From contig OY992538.1 of assembly GCA_963921195.1 (NCBI GenBank), forward strand, positions 58,828,852 to 58,892,851: a stretch of DNA of 64,000 nt, in the 5' to 3' direction. Shown in pieces: positions 1-13,197 of this stretch. This stretch comes from Pegoplata infirma. Its lineage: Eukaryota; Arthropoda; Insecta; Diptera; Anthomyiidae. Numbering within the stretch: position 1 is the first letter of the stretch; every line of letters starts with the position of its first letter. Under the pieces are notes generated by a model, which was given only the letters and a program-made list of their open reading frames with translations, did no database searches and had not been told where the DNA came from. The translations under genes and the position numbers were made by a program.

Positions 1-740
1 AAAATTGCTAATTTTAGTTAATAAAACTACTACCTATATCAATTTTAGTAAATAAAAATCAGAAAAAAATTATATATAAATGATTTTTTTATTTTACTTC
101 GGTTATAAGATATACTTAATTACATGTCTTCTTAAGCTGTTTAAAAAAATGTAGCGTTGATTGTACCACGTAAACGATTGCTAAAAATATAAAAAAGAAA
201 TAATATTTTCTCAATGCATGTTCAAATGTATGTACAAACATTTTACTACAGAGGGTGCTTTTTTTATACATACATTTTTTTTTGTATACGTGTGTGTATC
301 CATAATATTCTTCTTCAGCTTGAATTTTTTTCTTACACAATCATTGAAATAAAAAACGATTTAACAAAAAAACTGATGTAGTTTTAGTATTAATGCCATT
401 TTATTTAATGAACATATTTAAATAAAGAACATTTATATTTAATTACTTTAACACAATTTAATTAAATAAATTTAAAGCCGCCCAGAGACACAATACATGT
501 TGGATGACTTGTTAGTTGACGAAAAAATATTTTCAAAATACACTTATCCGACAAATTTATACACACAAGAATGTTTTAGAATTCTTGAAGGAGTAACATG
601 AAATTTATTTTTATTTTTCAACTCTTTTTTATGTTTTTTCAATATATTTAGGTTAAAATTTACTTTTTACCATCATTGCTTTATACAAAAACATCACTTT
701 GTGAAAAACAATAACAAATAATGAATTAAAACGTCTCTGT
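1..740. other. AT-rich DNA with no recognisable gene
   Basis: Mostly A/T runs. Short open frames exist on both strands but show no family motif and no splice context. I see nothing that can be named here. Confidence 0.5.
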
Positions 741-915
741 TCGTACAACGGTCGGATGAAAAGTCAATACACCATCCGACATGTCATCCGACCATCGAAA
801 AATCAAAACTTTTTGATTTTTCATCCGACCATCCGACAGACCCATACACGAGAAAAATTACATTGGTCATCCAACAAGTCATCCAATTTGTTTGAAATGT
901 ATGGGAGCCTTAACA
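741..915. repeat. Dispersed repeat with ATCCGAC and CCATACA motifs
   Basis: CATCCGAC-type motifs recur here. The segment around 860-910 (CATTGGTCATCCAACAAGTC, then ATGTATGGGAGCC) recurs near 3690-3800 and 13890-14125. At 13924-14088 that same sequence is interrupted by an insertion, so this copy serves as an empty-site reference. Probably a non-autonomous element; its borders are not clear. Confidence 0.4.
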
Positions 916-2214
916 TATATTTTTTTTACAAACACTCCGTGACTGGGTATCGCGTTGTTACTTTTTCTAATTCTTTTTCGCACTAAACAAACAGAAAAAA
1001 CAGTTGGTAGCACTGCAGTTAATGCGAGCAAACGTAGTGTTCGCACACACTGCTGCAGCAAGCAGCAGACGGCAAAAAATATAAAGTACCTGTTTAATTA
1101 TAAATTATAAATTTATAAAAGCTGTACTTATTGTATTTGCAACTTGATGTGTGATTTTGCAATGTTAAGAAATAAAAAATATGGCATTTTAGTGAAATTA
1201 TAATTAAATAAAGTACTCTTAATTTTTGCTGTTTGCTGCTTGCTGCTGAATTGTGAAGGAGCATTTGGTCGTTATTAAAAACAGTGTTGCCATTATCAAT
1301 ATGAAAAAAAAACGCAAAAATCGTAATTACTGGAAAAAACACATATAAAACAATTTTGAGAGAAATATGCTTCTTTTAACTGAATACCGGCGACTAAATC
1401 TACTGGGAGTAACGGTATGCATTACCATGTAATGCATAGCCACAAAAAATGGAAAAATATGTACTAGTTGTTCCCTACCGCTTACCATACCCTTAATTTT
1501 TTTTTTTAATTTTTCATGCATTACGAAGGTTCATGCATTATTTTGAGTCTTATCCCAAAAAATCATTAATCCTGTATAGAGTTAGGCCACGTTCACACTA
1601 CATGAACTTATACCTAATTCACACCTAAGATGAAATCACATTCGATCACAACGCATAGCGTTGTTCAAAATTCTGTGTAAATTGGTTTTGTAAAAACAAT
1701 AAATTGTATTGAAATTTTTACGAAAATAAACCCCAATTTTCTTTATTTAACTCTATCAAAAATACATATTTTGATTGCGTCATTACAAAAATACAACTCC
1801 ATAACCAAAAATTTAAATTAGCCGACGATTGAGAGCAAACGCCGCCGTCGGCAAGCAAATGGGGCGAGTCGCCACAACCGAAAGTTCCTCGTCGGCACAA
1901 TTTAAATCAATTGTTAGAGTCACTTAATTCAAATTTAAAAGGGTTGGTTGTATGAGGCCAAGGTCCAAACATGGATCAAATTTTCCCAATTTCATTAGGT
2001 CTTGGGCTTAACTTTCAAATTTCAGCAAAATCTATTGATGATATAAAAATCACAAATTAATGGAAAAACACCGTAAATACCTTATCTTTAAAAACGCGTA
2101 TTTAAAAAACGGCAAAACCAAAAAAGCACCAGCAAATACCCGAAATGTAACATAATGGCAACACTGAATTAAAATTTAACGATTTTGCAGCAAAAACAGT
2201 TGGTAGCTCTGCTT
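916..2214. other. Unannotated AT-rich stretch with decayed repeats
   Basis: CAG/CTG-rich patches occur at about 1030-1070 and 1225-1250. A decayed relative of the 51.3/57.4-kb dispersed repeat lies near 1930-2030 (GGTCCAAACATGGATC). No coding signal was found. Confidence 0.4.
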
Positions 2215-2480
2215 GTAAACAAGCGCCCCCTTATTACTAACAAAAATAAATTAAAAACCTAATAAATTACTGTATATTAGTACTTTTATGAACTAAAAAT
2301 AGTAAAAAAATTAGTAAAACCAACTACCAACAAAAATTACTCATAAACAGTAAGAAATACTAATTTTAGCACTTTGAAGATACTAAAAAACTACTGTAAT
2401 ACTGGTAATTGGTAACTTATTAGTAGATTTGGGTTACCAACGCACTTACTAATTTTTTTACTGTAGAATTATTTTGAGTG
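2215..2480. mobile_element. Fragment of a CACTCAAAA-type MITE (one end only)
   Basis: The segment ends in ATTATTTTGAGTG followed by TA at 2481-2482, which is the terminal inverted repeat and TA target site of the CACTCAAAA family seen complete at 49663, 52239, 54775 and 60788. The opposite end was not found, so the start is approximate. Confidence 0.45.
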
Positions 2481-2482
2481 TA

Positions 2483-3680
2483 ATATTTCTAAGAATTAGA
2501 AATATGAAACAAAAATTCAAACCTAACGGACATTTTTCAAGACTTGAAAAGTCCTACAAAGGGTTAACAATGGGAAAAATACAACTCTGGTAAAAGTTAA
2601 GATGGATTAAGTTTCTGCCAAATGAATACAACACGAATTAATGGTGAATACGGGTTATTCAACACAAAGAGGAGTAATTCCAATTCTTAATTTATTCAAA
2701 AGTTTCATTTCAATGGCTAATTTAAATCTGACACACATTAAGTGTGTGGCAATCGAAGGAGTGCTGATGATGGAAGGGTGGCATCTTCCAAAAGCTGTCG
2801 ACATCTCCACTTAGCCTGTGTTGTCACTTTATTTTTTTCAGATTTTCTCATTGTACAACAACTATTATTTCTCAGAAATAATTAATATGGCCTCAAACCG
2901 AACTAGATAGAAAATTCAGTTATAAAATATACAGTCCAACAATATATAAACACAATTTTATCAAATATGAAACATTATTCAAAAAATATTACATTTTGGT
3001 GATAAGTTTAAAAAAACAGTACAAAAACAGTACACGCTTTAAAAAGCAGTACTTTTGCGTACTGTTTTAGGTGCTGTGCATAAAACAGTACTTTTTATAA
3101 AAAACAGTACATGTACTGTTTAAAACAGTACGAATGGCAACCCTATGTGGGAGGTAGGCGTGTCCATTGACCGATCATCCCCATTTTTAATACCATGCAA
3201 CCTGACTATATAAGTGTTCTAAATACCCAGTTTTATCGACCTAGCTCTTTTTGTGTTATTGTTATTTTGTTTGGCACTGAGAACTCATTTGCTCCATATC
3301 ACACAAAAGTCCCAAATGTGTAAGCAAAATTGGATATGGAGCATAATACCATAAAATCTTATTTTCTTAAAAGCTTAAAATCTTTTGATCTATTGTATGT
3401 AAAAGTCTGAAAACTAAAAGCTTTGTTTACAATATATGTAGCAATAAATGGTTAACATTAAAACAAAATCCATCGATTTCTTTTCGAGAAAATTTGTGGT
3501 AAACCTATTTTATAGTTTTTCTCGAAACCGAGTTGTTGGCGTATGGAGCAAAACAATAATAAGCTGACGAAATATCAATGTCTCTTATTATCTTTTCTCT
3601 AGTAAAATTTTGTTAAATTCCTCCCCCCAGAAAATAAATCCCAAACCAAATCTTCATTATCTGGCAACATTGGATGTAAC
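2483..3680. other. Gene-free stretch with ACAGTAC motif cluster
   Basis: About ten copies of ACAGTAC or its complement GTACTGT lie at about 3015-3135, followed by GGCAACCCTA, a hAT-like end whose partner was not found. An inverted pair of GGAGCA-containing motifs lies near 3290-3345 and 3540. No gene was recognised. Confidence 0.4.
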
Positions 3681-3800
3681 CCAGAATAAAGGCACCCATA
3701 CATTTCAAAAAGGTTGCATGACTTGTTGGATGCCCATGGTAAAGGCACCCATACATTTCAAACAAGCTGGATGACCAATTTAATCTTTATCGTGTATGGT

Positions 3801-4483
3801 CAGAGTTTCGAAGGATTTCATTCCTCAATTCGATTTGGCATTCTGAATGCAAATTTAGTGATTGCATTTCCCAATCACATTTTAGCGAATTGAATAAATT
3901 CACTGTAGACTCATTCGATTTAAAAATATCGAATTCATTCGATTTTTTTTTCATTCGACTTTCAAAAATCTAATGCATTTGATTTTTTTTCATTCGACTT
4001 TTAAAAATTTTCAATTGATTTTCTATTCATTCAATTTGAAAAATCGAATGGCTTATTCATTCATTGTATAAAAAACTTAAAAAAACTAACCAAGATAGAG
4101 CAAAACGGAGCCAATTTGTTGTCCATAGTATCGCCAACACTCTTCACACTTTTTGTCGTGTAGGCAGTTAATATGTGCATTTTTAAAATTTTTTGGATGC
4201 AAAATAAGAGCCCATTAGGGTCATCGTATGTAAAGAGAGTCGGCGGTACTATGGACCAAAATTTGCTTCCGTTTTGGAATGATAAAAAATAGAATGCATT
4301 CGATTTTTCTAAATCGAATGAACAAGAAATCGAATTCATTCATTTTTTTTCCATTCAATCGAATAAATTCCAAGAACTGCATTCAATGTTGATTCATGAA
4401 ATCGAATGCATTCACTGACTATGAAAATTGAATGGATTTTTTTTAAAATTCATTCGAAAAGGATTTCATCCATCGAAGCTCTG
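3801..4483. mobile_element. Non-autonomous hAT-like element, CAGAG termini, ATTCGATT-rich
   Basis: Ends are CAGAGTTTCGAAGGATTTCA and its inverted match finishing CATCGAAGCTCTG. Flanks give an 8-bp duplication, TGTATGGT at 3793-3800 and TGTATGGG at 4484-4491 (7/8). The interior is alternating ATTCGATT/AATCGAAT. A second copy in the other orientation lies at 33148-34792 and carries two insertions that this copy lacks. Confidence 0.8.
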
Positions 4484-4545
4484 TGTATGGGACTATAGCA
4501 TGGTCGGACTCCGACCATTAGAGCACACTGGGCACGTGCCCATTA

Positions 4546-6393
4546 GGGCGTCCCAAAATAAAACCTTTATTCGATTTTCTTGGGTGCTCAAGCATAATTT
4601 GAAAGCATATAGGGTAAAGTATTTTTGAGATTTTTTTCAGATTTTTCGGAAAAGTTTTTAAGGTCGCGCAAATCGATTTTTTGCTGAAAATCGGCTTTGC
4701 CGACCGTTTTATTAACTTTCTTTATAAAATCGTCAATAGCCACGAGTTTCTTCACTACTGAGGTAATATTTTTAAAGAAAAATGTCCAAACTTTATTTTT
4801 GTGTGCATAAACTATAAGTTTTGGCAACTCTTTTGCTTATTTGGGTACCCTACATTAGATTTTTTCGTAAATTTTTCATAAATTTTGAAAATAACGCTTT
4901 GTAACTTTTAAAATTTCTATGAAAGTCAAAAAAAGTAATAATGTAGTTTGAAAGATAAATTAATTCTCTATAATTTAGCAACAATAATTTTTAAATTTGC
5001 TCTTACCGTTCCAGATTAATACCATTTTAAAGATTTCTATCCATTGTACAAAACTAATAGTAAAATAATAAACTTCTTATAAAGACCTGAAAAATTCGAG
5101 TTTTGGTCAGTAACAGAAATGTGAGAAGGTGGATCCTTAAGATTTTTTGATGCTGAACACAAAACTGCTTTTAGCAACTCCCTAACAAGTCACGTTTGGT
5201 GGTAATTTAGGGCAGTAGGTCAAAATGTCCGTCCGTCCGGCTGTATAAGACACGATGGAGTCAAAAATAAAAGAGATAGACTACTGATGTTAGGCACGAA
5301 TATGGCTTATGGTCATAGGAAGGTTATCTTCACAAATGGAAAAAATCGGTCAAGGGGGAAAAAAGTTGCCCCTTGAAGAATCAACAAATAACGTATTTTT
5401 TTACATTATAATTTGTATTTTTGTTAAAAAAATAAAACTTTTTTGTAAAAGAAGATGAATAAAGTCATGTATCTGCGCCTAGGAAATAAGAAAATGCTTA
5501 TTTTCGGCTCGCCCCATTTTATGGGCTCGGATTTATTCAAATAATGATAAAAATTTGATTACTTCAGTGGAAAAAGCTCAATGAATGTATTGGTAATATT
5601 TATCGCGAGGGAAAAGGTCTCCCCTTAAGGCCGCCGCTTGGGACCACCATGATGGCCTTGTCAAAAAACATTTTTATATATATTTTTTTATTTTTTTTAC
5701 ATATTGCAGGGCATAAAATATTCTGCACAACCGAATTTAACACTTTTGTTTGTTATTTCTGAAAGCTGCATCTCATAGTCCCGGTATTCAGCTTTTAGAC
5801 CCATCATATATAGCCTATTTACAAGTTTTTACCCTAAGATATTAAATAGTGGAAGACAATATCTTTTTTAAATTCAATATTTTATTTTATTATTAGTTTT
5901 ATACAATGGGTTGAAAGCTTTAAAATGGTATTACTTTGGAACGGTAAGAGCGAATTCAAAAATTATTGTTGCTAAACTATAGAGAATTAATTTATCTTTC
6001 AAACTGCATTATTACTTTTTTTGACTTTCATAGAAATTTTAAAAGTTACAAAGCGTTATTTTCAAAATTTATGAAAAATTTACGAAAAAATCTAATGTAG
6101 GGTACCCAAATGAGCAAAAGAGTTGCCAAAACTTATAGTTTATGCACACAAAAAGTAGGTTTGGACATTTTTCTTTAAAAATATTACCTCAGTAGTGAAG
6201 AAACTCGTGGCTATTGACGATTTTATAAAGAAAGTTAATAAAACGGTCGGCAAAGCCTATTTTCAGCAAAAAATCGATTTGCGCGACCTTATAACCTTTT
6301 CCGAAAAATCTGAAAAAAATCTCAGAAATACTTGACCCTATAAGCTTTCAAATTATGCTTGAGCCCGGACAACTTTTTTTTTTTGGGACACCC
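4546..6393. mobile_element. 1.85-kb element with about 500-bp terminal inverted repeats, TA target site
   Basis: GGGCGTCCCAAAA at 4546 matches inverted TTTTTGGGACACCC ending at 6393, with TA on both sides (4544-4545, 6394-6395). The inverted arms run about 500 bp (about 4546-5050 against 5880-6393) and diverge by a few percent. The centre holds a fragment of the dispersed repeat with GTCCGTCCG (about 5230) and CCGAATTTAACACT (about 5730). An open frame in the left arm, minus strand 4827-4588, is broken in the right arm, so it is not retained as a gene. Confidence 0.8.
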
Positions 6394-6539
6394 TAGTGCC
6401 CATGGCCCGCGACCTAAAGGGGCCCTGAAATGCCAATAAATTCGCTCGTACGAAATTAGAGCAACATTTTTTTAATAAGTTTTTAAAGAAAACTTCACAT
6501 TTTCTTACAGAAAAACTCTCAGCATCTAACAGATTTTTC

Positions 6540-7060
6540 GTATACATCTGAGACTTTTTCTATAGGAGAAATTTTTCCTATATATAAAAGTCTCAAATTC
6601 ATCGAAATTTTTCCTACATAAAAAGTTTCAGATTGTGAAATATTTTTTCTTCAGAAAAAGTTTTAGATTGTGAAATATTTTTCTACAGAAAAAGTTTAAG
6701 TATCTGAGATTTTATCTGGGACATTTTTCGCATAGAAAAAAATCTCACATTCTGAGACATTTTTCGTATAGAAAAAATCTTACATTCTGAGACATTTTTT
6801 GTATAGAAAATGTCTTAGATTCTGAGACATTTTTCGTATAGAAAAGTCTCAGACTCTTAGACATTTTTCGTGTAGAAAAAGTCTCAGAAAGTTCTTAGAC
6901 ATTTTTCGTGTAGAAAAAGTCTCAGATTCTTAGAATTTTCCGTTTAGAAAAATTTCAAGACATTTTTCGCATAGAGAAAGTCTCAGATTCCGAAGAAAAA
7001 TTTTCGTATGGAAAAAGTATTAGATTCCGAGACGGTTTTCGCATAGAAATAGTCTTACCC
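6540..7060. repeat. Decayed 35-bp satellite, reverse orientation
   Basis: About 14 diverged units contain AGTCTCAGATTCTGAGAC-like and ATTTTTCGTATAGAAAAA-like halves. This is the reverse complement of the homogeneous array at 15240-17641. Units vary in length and carry many substitutions, so the copy is old. Confidence 0.85.
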
Positions 7061-7804
7061 CCAGTTTCTGTAATACGAACGCCATTCGTTCGTGACGAAT
7101 TTGTGTGGATTTTGTTATTGTAACAATAACAAAATACATGCAAATTCGTCGCAGACGCCCTGGGTCGGAGCAAATGTTAATCTTTGGGTAGGAGGCTGGC
7201 CGGATGAAAAATTAAAAAGTTTAGTATTTTTGCTGATCGGATGGCAAGTTGGATGTTGCCTGCAGCGTTGGCAGAAACTTTTTTTCGTTGTCCTCAAAAA
7301 TAAACCAAAATATCCCCAAAAATCCCCAAACAATAATAAAAACGTTTTGTTTAATCATACAAAAATTGTTTTTCTTCATTAAAAAAAATAAATATATGGA
7401 TGGTAATTTTAAAATTTTATTTCGTAAGTTTAGCAATTATAAAATCCCTAAAAATCCCCAAACGCGTAAATAAAAGGTTTTCGCCAGTTTAAATATACAT
7501 TTTACAGTCGATAAATGCATATTTTACTGAATGCGCTTCGTATACTAGTGCTTATCACTGAAACTTAGTGTAAAAATCGTTGATTACATTAAAAACAGCT
7601 GGTGGTATTATAAAGAAAAAAATTTTCTGCTTGCATGAAATCCCCAACTTTGGGGATAAATCCCCAAGTCTGACAGCCCTGGTTGCTCGGTTTTCAAGTG
7701 TATTTTTTTAATTTAACTGTAATTAACATTTTTTGGTAATTTATGGGATATAATTAATGTTTACGGTCCCAAACACTTACAATTACTTCATTTTATATCT
7801 AAAT
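7061..7804. other. Gene-free stretch
   Basis: A small inverted repeat around TTGTTATTGTAACAATAACA lies near 7113-7132, flanked by GACGAATTTG and CAAATTCGTC. Short open frames on both strands overlap each other and have no recognisable domain. Confidence 0.35.
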
Positions 7805-8306
7805 TAGTGCCCCCCATTTCCCGGTTCTCGGTATTCCCGGGAATACCGGTATTCCCGGTTCTGGTACCGGTTTCCCGGTTCTAGATATATTCCCGGGAAT
7901 ACCGGTATTCCCGGTTCTGAGACTGGTACCGGTTCTCAAGAAACAAAAAAATACTATACCATAGAATATTTCAATTACACCATTTAATCAGTATTTCAGA
8001 AACATTTAGTTGTGTGTAAAATTATTTAAAAATCATGAAACTATTTTTTTCTTAAATTCATAAAAAATAATTGAAATGGTGTTTTTAACATGTTTTGTAT
8101 TTTTTTTTTTGTAAAAGCGAAGAAAAATGTTAGTTGAACAAAATTTTACAAAATATACATACCGGTAGTCCCGGGAATACCGGTAATACCGTCAGAACCG
8201 GAACCGGGAATAACATAAGAACCGGGAAACCGGTACCATTTCCCGGGAATACCGAGAACCGGGAATACCGGTATTCCCGGTTCTACGGTACTGACCGTAG
8301 GCACTA
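7805..8306. mobile_element. 502-bp hAT-like MITE rich in CCCGGGAATACCGG
   Basis: Termini are TAGTGCC and GGCACTA, flanked by a perfect 8-bp duplication ATCTAAAT (7797-7804 and 8307-8314). Both ends carry clusters of TATTCCCGGGAATACCGG-like palindromes, giving strong foldback potential and GC islands in AT-rich surroundings. Confidence 0.9.
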
Positions 8307-11120
8307 ATCTAAATGTTAAATTTCAACGCTTTTTAAATGGTCTGCACAATTTAAAAAAATGTTGCTTATAGTGCTTATAGTATTATAGTATTAATGCAAC
8401 ACATACCGGGTTATTTTGCTGGGTTTTCACCAACGAACAGAATACCTCTTCAGCGAAATTTTTACGCTTTTGCAAAGCCAGTGTGAATTTTACGTTTTAT
8501 TTATATGGAGTTTGACAGATTTTTACGTGAAAACCGAGCAGCTTACGCACCTTAAATATATTAGACAAGTGAGAGTGTTTTATATGTCTATAAAAAATTT
8601 CTGATAATATAATAGAATCTATAGAAAATTTCTCAAAGACAATTTTCCTTAAAAAAATTTCTCAAAAGTAATTTTTCTTTCTATAAAAATTTTTTCAGAC
8701 AATTTTTCTGTAGAAAATATCTCTAAAGACAATTTTCTATAAAAATATTCTTAAAGTAAATTTTTATATAGAAAATTTCTGAAAGACTATTTTTCTAAAA
8801 AAATGTCTTAAAGACGATTTTTCTTTAGAAAATTACTCAGTCAATTTTTCTATATAAAATATCCCGAAAACAATATTTCTATAGAAAATTTCTCAAAAAC
8901 ATTTCTTCTATAGAAAATTTATCAAAGACAATTTTTTATAGAAAATTTCTGAAAGACAGTTCTTCTATAGAAAATTTCTCAAAGACAATTTTTCTATAGA
9001 AAATTTCTGAAAAACAATTTTTCTATAGAAAATTTCTCAAAGAAAGTTTTTCTTTTTTTCTATAGAAAATTTCTAAAAAACAAAATAAAACATTCTTAAG
9101 AAAAATTGTCTGTCAGAAATTTTCTAAAGAATAATTGTCTTTGAAAAATTTTCTAAAGAAAAATTGTAATGAGAAATTTTCTATTGAAAAATTGTCTTTA
9201 AGAAATTATCTGTAGAAGAATTGCCTTTCAGACATTTTCTATAGAAAAATTGTCTTTGAGAAATTTTCTATAGAAAAATTGTCTTTGAGAAATTTTCTAT
9301 AGAAAAATTGTCTTTGAGAAATTTTCTATAGAAAAATCGTCTTTGAGAAATTTTCTATAGAAAAATTGTTTTTTCATTGTTATTAAGAAATTGTCTTTGA
9401 GAAATTTTCTATAGAAAAATTGTCTATGAAAAATTTTCTATAGAAAAATTGTCTTTGAACAATTTTCTATAGAAAAATTTACTGTAGGAAATCTTTTTTG
9501 AGAAATTTTCTATAGAAAATTTGTCTTTGAGAACTTTTCTATATGAAAAATTGTCTTTAAGAAATTTTCTATAGAAAAATTCTCTTTGAGAAATTTTCTA
9601 TAGAAAAATTCTCTTTGAGAAATTTTCTATAGAAAAATTGTCTTTGAAAAATTTTCTGTAGAAAAATCTTCTTTGAGAAATGTTCTATAGAAAAATTGTT
9701 TCTGAGAAATTTTCTATAGAAAAATTGTTTTTGAGAAATTTTCTATTAAAAAATTGTCATTGAGAAATTTTCTGTTGAAAAATTGTCATTGAGAAATTTT
9801 ATATATAAAATAAATCTTTAAAATTGGCTTTAAGAAATTTTCTATAAAAAATTCTCTTTTAGAAATTTTCTATAGAAAAATTGTCTTTGATCAATTTTCT
9901 ATAGAAAATTGTTTAAAGACAATTTAAAAAAATTCTCTCAGAAGTTTTCTTTAGAAAAATTGTATTTAAGAAATAAATAAAAAAATTCTCTCAGAAATTT
10001 TTTTAGAAAAATTGTCTTTGAGAAATTTTCCATAGAAAAATTTTCTTTGAGAAATTTTTTGAAAAATAATTTTTCTATAGAAAATTTCTCAAAGACAGTT
10101 TTTCTATTTTTCTACAGAAAATTTCTAAAAAACAAAAAAAAAACATTCTTAAGAAAAATTGTCTTTCAGAAATTTTCTAAAGAACAATTGTCTTTGAAAA
10201 ATTTTCTAAAGAAAAATTGTTTTGAGAAATTTTCTATAGAAAAATTGTCTTTAAGAAATTATCTGTAGAAGAATTGTTTTTCAGACACTTTCTATAGAAA
10301 AATTGTCTTTGAGAAATTTTCTATAGAAAAATTGTCTTTGAAAATTTTCTATAGAAAAATTGTCTTTGAGAAATTTTCTATAGGAAAATTGTCTTTAAGA
10401 AATTTTCTATAGAAAAATTGCCTTTAAGAAATTTTCTATAGAAAAATTGTCTTTTATAGAAAAATTGTCTTTAATAAATTTTCTATAGAAAAATTGTAGC
10501 TGAGAAATATTCTATAGAAAAATTGTTTTTGAGAAATTTTTTATAGAAAAATTGTCTTTGAGAAATTTTTTATAGAAAAATTGTCTTTGAGAAATTTTCT
10601 ATAGAAAAATTGTCTTTGAGAAATTTTCTACAGAAAAATTGTCTTTGAGAAATTTTCTATAGAAAAATTGTTTTTTCATTGTTATTAAGAAATTTTCTAT
10701 AGACAAATTGTCTTTGAGAAATTTTCTTTAGAAAAATTGTCTTTAAGAAATTTTCTATAGAAAAATTGTCTATGAAAAATTTTCTATAGAAAAATTGTCT
10801 TTGAACAATTTTCTATAGAAAAATTTACTGTAGGAAATCTTTTTTGAGAAATTTTCTATAGAAAATTTGTCTTTGAGAACTTTTCTATATGAAAAATTGT
10901 CTTTAAGAAATTTTCTATAGAAAAATTCTCTTTGATAAATTTTCTATATAAAAATTGTCTTTGAAAAATTTTCTATAGAAAAATCTTCTTTGAGAAATGT
11001 TCTATAGAAAAATTGTTTTTGAGAAATTTTCTATAGAAAAATTGTTTTTGAGAAATTTTCTATAGAAAAATTGTCATTGAGAATTTTTTTGTTGAAAAAT
11101 TGTCATTGAGAAATTTTCTA

Positions 11121-11303
11121 CACAAAAAAAAAAAAAATATTAAAAAATTGTGTACGTTTTGGGGATAATACAACATATAAAGTGGTTTTGGATAATTTAC
11201 CTAAGTTTTTTAGAGCAAAAACTTTGGTAAGTTATCCAAAACCACTTTATAAGTTGTAATTAAACCAAAAACAGGCACAATTTTTTTTTAATTTTTTTGT
11301 GTG
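11121..11303. mobile_element. 183-bp hairpin insertion with TA target site
   Basis: CACAAAAAAA at the left and TTTTTTTGTGTG at the right are flanked by TA (11119-11120, 11304-11305). The interior is an inverted repeat around TGGATAATTTACC and GGTAAGTTATCCA. The flanks rejoin to minisatellite sequence like that near 9790-9830, which serves as an uninterrupted reference. The inner hairpin resembles one at about 32097-32225. Confidence 0.75.
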
Positions 11304-12684
11304 TATATGAAATAAATCTTTAAAATTGGCTTTAAGAAATTTTCTATAGAAAATTCTCTTTTAGAAATTTTCTATAGAAAAATCTTCTTTGAGAAATGTT
11401 CCATAGAAAAATTGTTTTTGAGTAATTTTCTATAGAAAAATTGTCTTTGATCAATTTTCTATAGAAAATTGTTTAAAGACAATTTTAAAAAATTCTCTCA
11501 GAAGTTTTCTTTAGAAAAATTGTATTTAAGAAATAAAAAAATTCTCTCAGAAATTTTTTATAGACAAATTGTCCATAGAAAATTTTCTTTGAGAAATTTT
11601 CTGAAAAACAATTTTTCTATAGAAAATTTCTCAAAGACAGTTTTTCTATTTTTCTATAGAAAATTTCTAAAAAAAAAACATTCTTAAGAAAAATTGTCTT
11701 TCAGAAATTTTTTATAGAAAAATTGTCTTTGAGAAATTTTCTATAGGAAAATTGTCTATAAGAAATTATCTGTAGAAGAATTGACTTTCAGACACTTTCT
11801 ATAGAAAAATTGTCTTTGAGAAATTTTCTATAGAGAAATTGCCTTTGAGAAATTTTCTATAGAAAAATTGTCTTTGAGAAATTTTCTATAGGAAAATTGT
11901 CTTTAAGAAATTTTCTATAGAAAAATTGCCTTTAAGAAATTTTCTATAGAAAAATTGTCTTTTATAGCAAAATTGTCTTTAATAAATTTTCTATAGAAAA
12001 ATTGTAGCTGAGAAATATTCTATAGAAAAATTGTTTTTGAGAAATTTTTTATAGAAAAATTGTCTATGAGAAATTTTCTATAGAAAAATTTTCTTTGAGA
12101 AATTTTCTATAGAAAAATTGTCTTTAAGAAATTTTCTACAGAAAAATTGTTTTTGAGAAATTTTCTATAGAAAATTTGTTTTTTCGTTGTTATTAAGAAA
12201 TTTTAATCTATAGACAAATTGTCTTTGAAAAATTTTCTTTAGAAAAATTGTCTTTGAGAAATTTTCTATAGAAAAATTGTCTATAAAAAATTTTCTATAG
12301 AAAAATTGTCTTTGAACAATTTTCTATAGAAAAATTTACTGTAGGAAATCTTTTTTGAGAAATTTTCTATAGACAATTTGAGAACTTTCCTATATGAAAA
12401 ATTGTCTTTAAGAAATTTTCTATAGAGAAATTCTCTTTGAGAAATTTTATATAGAAAAATTGTCTTTGAAAAATTTTCTATAGAAAAATCTTCTTTGAGA
12501 AATGTTCTATAGAAAAATTGTTTTTGAGAAATTTTCTATAGAAAAATTGTTTTTGAAAAATTTTCTATAGAAAAATTGTTTCTGAGAAATTTTCTATAGA
12601 AAAATTGTCATTGAGAAATTTTCTGTTGAAAAATTGTCATTGAGAAATTTTCTATATAAAATAAATCTATAACATTGTCTTTAA

Positions 12685-13197
12685 CCCTTTCACTACCGAC
12701 TTTTTTTGGCTAGTAATTTCTTGACCAAAATTTGCGAAAATGTAGATCTATGCAAAGTAAAAACTTTTTGTTGATTTCGTTGGTCTACCGTCGTCTAGCG
12801 GAGATATATCCAACCAAACTTGAAGCTTTCACATGCAATATCTCCCGAACGAGTGAACATTTTTCCAAAATTTGAATTTAGTATTTTTCGTATCGAAAAG
12901 TTCTACAAAATCCGCTTTTAAGAAAGCTTGTACGATTATTATTCGATTTTTGAGAACTTTTTAACGTTTATTTAGTTTTGCAATTTTTTTACGTTATTTG
13001 AAAAATTTCCAGTTTGCCACCAAATATTGCGTGTAGACTCCACCGGAATGCAAATTTATTTTTCCGAGCACATCTATCGTAAAGATAACCCTTCAATGAT
13101 CAATCTTGTCAAAACAAAACACAAAAATGTTGTACGGTTAATTTTTAATGAATTTTTAAAGATGTGTACACTGTAGTGTACAAGGGGAGTGAAAGGG
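12685..13197. mobile_element. 513-bp piggyBac-type MITE, TTAA target site
   Basis: Termini CCCTTTCACTACCG and GGGAGTGAAAGGG are directly flanked by TTAA (12681-12684 and 13198-13201). Removing the element and one TTAA restores the minisatellite text TTGTCTTTAAGAAATTTTC, which is present many times nearby. No transposase frame lies inside. Confidence 0.93.

Noticed and set aside
4588..4827. 79-codon protein-like frame in the long inverted arm
   Set aside because: Starts at a non-ATG codon and is broken in the other arm of the same element.
10047..11687. Lys/Phe-rich open frames at 10047 and 11469
   Set aside because: They are translations of the 29-bp minisatellite, nearly identical because the higher-order unit repeats.
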